Program-made: the position numbers and the translations under genes
Source: CAZAZQ01 sp964489705
GTDB taxonomy: Bacteria > Zixibacteria > MSB-5A5 > GN15 > FEB-12
Direction: 5' to 3'
Assembly (NCBI GenBank): GCA_964489705.1
Contig: CAZAZQ010000038.1
Location: 1 to 6,355 of the forward strand
DNA length: 6,355 nt
Notes under the pieces: generated by a model
What the model was told of the DNA's origin: nothing
Seen by the model: the letters and a program-made list of their open reading frames with translations, nothing else
The model's database searches: none
Part shown: piece after piece, positions 5,841-6,355 of the stretch
Layout of the letters: each line of letters opens with the position of its first letter
How positions within the stretch are numbered: position 1 is the stretch's first letter

Positions 5841-5875
5841 CAGCCGGGAAAGGAACTTCCGGCAACTTCCCGCTG
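5841..5875 (+). other. Structured intergenic segment with two competing hairpins
   Basis: CAGCCGGGAA (5841-5850) can pair with TTCCCGCTG (5867-5875), with one base bulged. Its inner part, GCCGGGAA (5843-5850), can instead pair with TTCCGGC (5857-5863), also with one bulge. The two folds exclude each other. A smaller CCCT-GAC-AGGG hairpin lies just upstream (5824-5834). Together these suggest a structured RNA or the remnant of one, but no family is recognised and no coding sequence is present. Confidence 0.28.
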
Positions 5876-5903
5876 AAAGGGACGTATAAACAAACGGAAG
5901 GGA

Positions 5904-5931
5904 TTGCGTTCTGTTCGCCGATAGGTATATT
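5904..5931 (+). promoter_or_regulatory. Candidate promoter for the tmRNA gene
   Basis: TTGCGT (5904-5909) and TATATT (5926-5931) are separated by 16 bp. The predicted start near 5938 would give a 5' leader of about 60 nt, to be removed by RNase P at 5998. That leader contains a GC-rich hairpin (5959-5971, GAGGC-GAC-GCCTC). Confidence 0.45.
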
Positions 5932-5997
5932 GAGAAAACAAGTTCTTTGACAACTGGAGAGGCGACGCCTCCTCCCGCACGTCAGATCACACTATAC

Positions 5998-6354
5998 GGG
6001 GGTGAACTGGTTTCGACGGGCTTAGTGGGGAGTCGTCAGCGTGCCGGGGATGTCTGGAGCCCCGTTATCAACCCAGGCGAACAATTAAATGGCGACTATA
6101 ATTACGCCATGGCTGCCTAAGAAACGAGCAGCCCGTTGCTCCTTGCCCTCGCCTTCGGGGTGAGGAAGCAGCGTCGATAACAGAAGGCTCGGCTTTCCGA
6201 CGCCTTTAAGGGAAGCTTAAACTTCAAAGGCTGGCTCCGGTAGTGGCTTGTCAGTCGGCAGCTGCCGGAGCGAGAATTCAAGGACTGACTACGCACGTAG
6301 AAGACGGCTTGACGTTAAGCTCGGACGGGGGTTCGATTCCCCCCACCTCCACCA
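5998..6354 (+). ncRNA. ssrA: Transfer-messenger RNA (tmRNA), complete
   Basis: This 357-nt RNA rescues ribosomes stalled on broken messengers, acting with SmpB, and tags the unfinished protein for proteolysis. The 5' end GGGGGTG (5998-6004) pairs with CACCTCC (6344-6350) to form the acceptor stem. The stem includes the G3-U pair that marks an alanine acceptor, followed by A6351 and an encoded CCA (6352-6354). The conserved GGTTTCGACGGG follows the 5' stem. The T arm is GGGGG-TTCGATT-CCCCC (6327-6343). The first pseudoknot is visible as CGGGG (6045-6049) with CCCCG (6060-6064), interlocked with CTGG (6054-6057) and CCAG (6073-6076). It is a standard one-piece tmRNA, not a permuted two-piece form. 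Its own terminator would lie beyond the window. Confidence 0.97.
6091..6120 (+). other. tmRNA tag reading frame, peptide GDYNYAMAA
   Basis: Reading back from the TAA at 6118-6120, the codons give G-D-Y-N-Y-A-M-A-A with GGC (6091) as the likely resume codon. The ending YAMAA agrees with proteolysis tags known from Chlorobi and Bacteroidetes relatives. The exact resume codon is inferred from the usual tag length and from the A-rich stretch upstream (AATTAAAT). The frame stays open upstream, so an earlier resume point is not excluded by sequence alone. Confidence 0.82.
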
Positions 6355-6355
6355 A

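Noticed and set aside
5947..5952. Perfect TTGACA before the tmRNA as its -35 box
   Set aside because: No acceptable -10 hexamer lies 15-19 bases downstream; that stretch is GC-rich (GCCTCCTCCC). The pair at 5904-5931 is better.
5572..5980. Minus-strand frames (97 and 94 codons) over the 3' end of the propeller gene and the following gap
   Set aside because: They are mirrored frames of the dockerin code and of GC-rich non-coding sequence, with no domain, signal or ribosome site.

Overview
The window looks like chromosomal DNA from a Gram-negative bacterium of the FCB superphylum. A Zixibacteria-like or related uncultured lineage is my best guess, but this is inference. Three things point there. 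Exported proteins carry C-terminal dockerin-type repeats with the wording NVADLTYLVNYLFKGGPPP, which I associate with those genomes. One gene encodes an outer-membrane-type beta-barrel. The transfer-messenger RNA encodes a tag ending in AMAA, as in Chlorobi/Bacteroidetes relatives. No mobile element, CRISPR array or tRNA was found.

Layout, left to right, all genes on the plus strand. (1) Bases 1-602 are the 3' end of a type ISP restriction-modification gene, covering its C-terminal target-recognition region. (2) Bases 603-943 hold no gene. They contain a possible terminator, a 15-bp dyad, a good sigma70-like promoter (809-837) and a hairpin near the start of the predicted transcript. (3) Bases 944-4019 form a probable three-gene unit. 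The first gene encodes a tiny exported protein with two DxDxDG calcium loops and a Gly/Cys tail. It overlaps the second, an outer-membrane beta-barrel gene, by 25 bases (10 if the alternative start is used). The third encodes an exported thioredoxin-like/PKD/dockerin protein. A textbook terminator closes the unit at 4052-4082. (4) Bases 4083-4303 carry a near-consensus promoter and a roughly 110-nt leader with competing inverted repeats. (5) Bases 4304-5719 encode an exported seven-bladed FG-GAP/VCBS beta-propeller ending in a dockerin. (6) Bases 5720-5997 contain terminator-like and structured sequence plus a promoter candidate. (7) Bases 5998-6354 are a complete tmRNA (ssrA) with an encoded CCA end and a 9-residue tag reading frame.

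How the parts may work together: genes 2 to 5 all encode envelope or exterior products. Two unrelated proteins (thioredoxin-like and propeller) share the same C-terminal dockerin module with a flanking cysteine pair, which suggests a common docking or sorting system. No cohesin is in view. The small protein and the barrel are probably translationally coupled and may be partners. The restriction fragment and the tmRNA look unrelated to this exported set. I see no clear evidence for a wholly new system. The most unusual points are the overlap of the small protein and barrel genes at a seven-G run in slippery phase, the cysteine-flanked dockerins, and the switch-like leader of the propeller gene.
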